Source of the DNA: Vibrio sp. STUT-A11
GTDB taxonomy: Bacteria > Pseudomonadota > Gammaproteobacteria > Enterobacterales > Vibrionaceae
DNA: 64,000 nt
Direction: 5' to 3'
NCBI RefSeq assembly: GCF_026000435.1
Contig: NZ_AP026763.1
Span: forward strand, 1,178,001-1,242,000
This document shows positions 62,437 through 64,000 of this stretch, one piece after another; position 1 is the first letter of the stretch, and the number at the start of each line of letters is the position of its first letter. The position numbers and the translations under genes are program-made. Under the pieces are notes generated by a model. That model ran no database searches and was not told the origin of the DNA. It saw nothing but the letters and a program-made list of their open reading frames with translations.

Positions 62437-63354
62437 CTAGAACGTCACTTTTAATTCGACGCCATAGAACTGACTGTCGTAACTGACTCCTGCATTTTTG
62501 GCAAAATCAGCCGCATCCTGATTGCCAAACCAAGGGGATGAGCTAAATTGCAGATCCGCACTGCCACCCCATGCGTCGGTGACCCAGTGGTGGACATGGC
62601 CGACAGGGTTTAGGAAGAAAAGTGATACATCACCGACGGTTTCCGAACCGAGTACTTCACCACCGTTGGCCAGTATATCTTGTTCTGCAGTGACCATCAT
62701 CTCACCAACAACCGCGCCAAAAAATGGCGTAATGAAAAGGTCTTGCCAAGAAGGAACTTCCGCAAAAGCTTCCACACCATACTCCCAGAAGAAAGCGGAC
62801 ATTGTCGCCGAATACAAGAACGATTCAAACTCGTTGTAACCAGAATGTCGTGCTGCGGTGTAGTAAACACCGCCAAAATAGGGGTGCATAATATAGTTGA
62901 GAGCATGTTCATCCCGGTCCCAAACCGGACCAGCAGAAACATTATCTTTCCACTTTTGACCCAGCTTGCTCATATCACGGTCTTCTTCATCCCACTTGGT
63001 AACGCTTTCAGGTAGGAAGGTCATCAAACCGACGGTCGCTACACTCAAGCCAAGAATGGTATAGGTTTGACCCATCAAGTAATCCCAATCTTTGTCCTGA
63101 GGAACAATAAGGTGTTTGGGTTGAAGATCGGCGTCAAGGTTTAAAGAACCATCACTATCCTGTTCAAAAGCCAGACTGCGGTTTTGAGCTTCAAAGGTAT
63201 ATAGGTTTGTCGTTGCGCAGTAACCGGAAAGGCAATCCGGCGCGTACGAAAACTCTGAATGTCTGGCCATATCGTATTGGTTTGCATTTGCAAGGCTTGT
63301 GGTTATAAAGCCGAGCCCTGCTATTGTGTTCTTGAATATGGATAATTTTGACAC
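62437..63354 (-). CDS. DUF3943 exported protein
   Basis: A 305-residue protein with an N-terminal signal peptide (SKLSIFKNTIAGLGFITTSLANA). The DUF3943-like core has MHPYFGGVYYTAARHSGY, an aromatic-rich segment with FFWEYGVEAF, and LFITPFFGAVVGE. It is probably an outer-membrane or periplasmic protein; the C-terminus ends in Phe, as in outer-membrane beta-barrels. GTG at 63354 with GGAG about 6 nt upstream gives a proper signal peptide; an ATG at 63390 adds 12 charged residues. The function is unknown. Confidence 0.75.
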   Translation of the reverse strand: MSKLSIFKNTIAGLGFITTSLANANQYDMARHSEFSYAPDCLSGYCATTNLYTFEAQNRSLAFEQDSDGSLNLDADLQPKHLIVPQDKDWDYLMGQTYTILGLSVATVGLMTFLPESVTKWDEEDRDMSKLGQKWKDNVSAGPVWDRDEHALNYIMHPYFGGVYYTAARHSGYNEFESFLYSATMSAFFWEYGVEAFAEVPSWQDLFITPFFGAVVGEMMVTAEQDILANGGEVLGSETVGDVSLFFLNPVGHVHHWVTDAWGGSADLQFSSSPWFGNQDAADFAKNAGVSYDSQFYGVELKVTF

Positions 63355-63704
63355 AAAGGTCTCCGAGTCCTTGATTTGATGAGCTAACATAAATTATCCA
63401 TTAAAAAAAAATCCATTGAAATACTTGAGCTTAATTTATATCAAAATGATTTCATTACTCGATCCTGTATTTGACGTGATTGGCCGACCATCGCTAAGTG
63501 TTTCGAGTGACAGTACGTGGTCCTTTTTTACGTTTTGAGAACGGTCGTATTGGATGCTTTGTTGTGGTTACTCTCGTTGAACCATGCATTTCAAGCGGAT
63601 TTGTGTATAGTTAACACCAGTACACTCAAACTAATTCAATAAATAGAACATGATATGGGTACAGCCAATAAAAATAGAATGGTACTCATAGTGAGGAGTC
63701 AGTT
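63355..63704. other. Intergenic region between the DUF3943 and cinA-family genes
   Basis: About 350 bp between divergent genes. It is AT-rich near the DUF3943 start. I see no RNA gene, and no operator I can name. Confidence 0.4.
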
Positions 63705-64000
63705 GTGAAAATAGCAATGTTGAGTACCGGTGAAGAAGTCCTTCATGGTGATATCGTAGATACAAATGCCGCTTGGATGTCCAGTTTGTTTTATCAGCAA
63801 GGGTTTGGTTTAACGAAACGCTCTACGGTCGGAGATAAGCTATCAAGCTTAGTCGAAGAATTTTTAATGCTGAGTTTTAACAATGACGTAGTAATCGTTA
63901 ATGGGGGTTTAGGCCCAACGACCGATGACATGAGTGCAGCAGCGGCAGCTAAAGCGGCTGAGTGTAAATTGGTATTGTTTAAGGAGTGGCTGGAACAATT
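63705..64000 (+). CDS. CinA-family protein (5' part, runs off the window)
   Basis: The first 98 codons of a CinA-type protein: AMLSTGEEVLHGDIVDTNAA at the start, and the MoCF-like motif NGGLGPTTDD further on. CinA proteins have an N-terminal MoCF/COG1058 domain with ADP-ribose pyrophosphatase activity and often a C-terminal NMN deamidase domain, which would lie off the edge. The start is GTG at 63705, with AGGAG about 6 nt upstream. Confidence 0.85.
   Translation, partial: MKIAMLSTGEEVLHGDIVDTNAAWMSSLFYQQGFGLTKRSTVGDKLSSLVEEFLMLSFNNDVVIVNGGLGPTTDDMSAAAAAKAAECKLVLFKEWLEQ

Noticed and set aside
62522..63015. Plus-strand frames opposite the DUF3943 gene
   Set aside because: They are antisense to a gene with a good signal peptide and family motifs.

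Overview
This window looks like chromosome I of a Vibrio, most likely a member of the Harveyi clade. The evidence is a LuxN-type quorum-sensing receptor kinase, a norspermidine biosynthesis operon with the aminotransferase/decarboxylase fusion, an AspS type II secretion pilotin beside metE, and a trpEGD-trpCF-trpBA operon with a Trp-rich leader. The varA-uvrC-pgsA-tRNA block also fits. Base composition looks even, and I see no prophage, integrase, transposase or CRISPR array.

Layout. 1-5.2 kb: an anaerobic S-/N-oxide respiration locus, dmsABC, divergent from a TorD/DmsD-type chaperone and napF, with a perfect FNR box between them. 5.4-9.9 kb: an Old Yellow Enzyme, then a periplasmic thiol-redox operon (small membrane protein, ScsB, ScsD) with no ScsC. 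10-16.7 kb: a two-part exporter (DUF2955 plus HlyD) with a divergent LysR regulator, an isochorismatase-like hydrolase, a PLP enzyme and an OmpR-type two-component pair. 16.9-22.1 kb: a YgiQ radical-SAM protein with a long Arg/Gly-rich tail, an EAL phosphodiesterase and small conserved unknowns. 22.1-27.7 kb: metR/metE with MetR and MetJ sites, aspS, yciI, yciA and yciB. 28-32.4 kb: a small unknown, luxN and a dicarboxylate/amino-acid symporter. 32.9-35.2 kb: an acyl-CoA ligase and a Crp/Fnr regulator. 35.5-44.1 kb: the complete trp operon with leader peptide, attenuator and operator-promoter, then divergent rnm and yciO. 44.2-51.1 kb: a free-standing RTX-repeat protein, rluB, a DUF440 protein, efpL, a nucleotidyltransferase-like protein and polB, with two inverted copies of a roughly 187-bp dispersed repeat. 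51.4-55.5 kb: varA-uvrC-pgsA and four tRNA genes (Cys, Gly, Leu, Gly). 55.7-61.6 kb: a long hairpin-rich leader followed by the norspermidine operon. 61.7-64 kb: an ACT-domain protein, a DUF3943 protein and the start of a CinA-family gene.

The strongest points for follow-up are these. First, luxN is complete, with His471 and a receiver aspartate, but the place where the autoinducer synthase gene luxM normally sits holds only about 370 bp of broken reading frames; this suggests a receptor that has lost its local synthase. Second, the norspermidine operon has a long structured 5' leader that is probably a cis-regulatory RNA. Third, there are the paired dispersed repeats and the orphan RTX protein. 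All assignments come from reading the sequence and recalled family knowledge; no database search was run.
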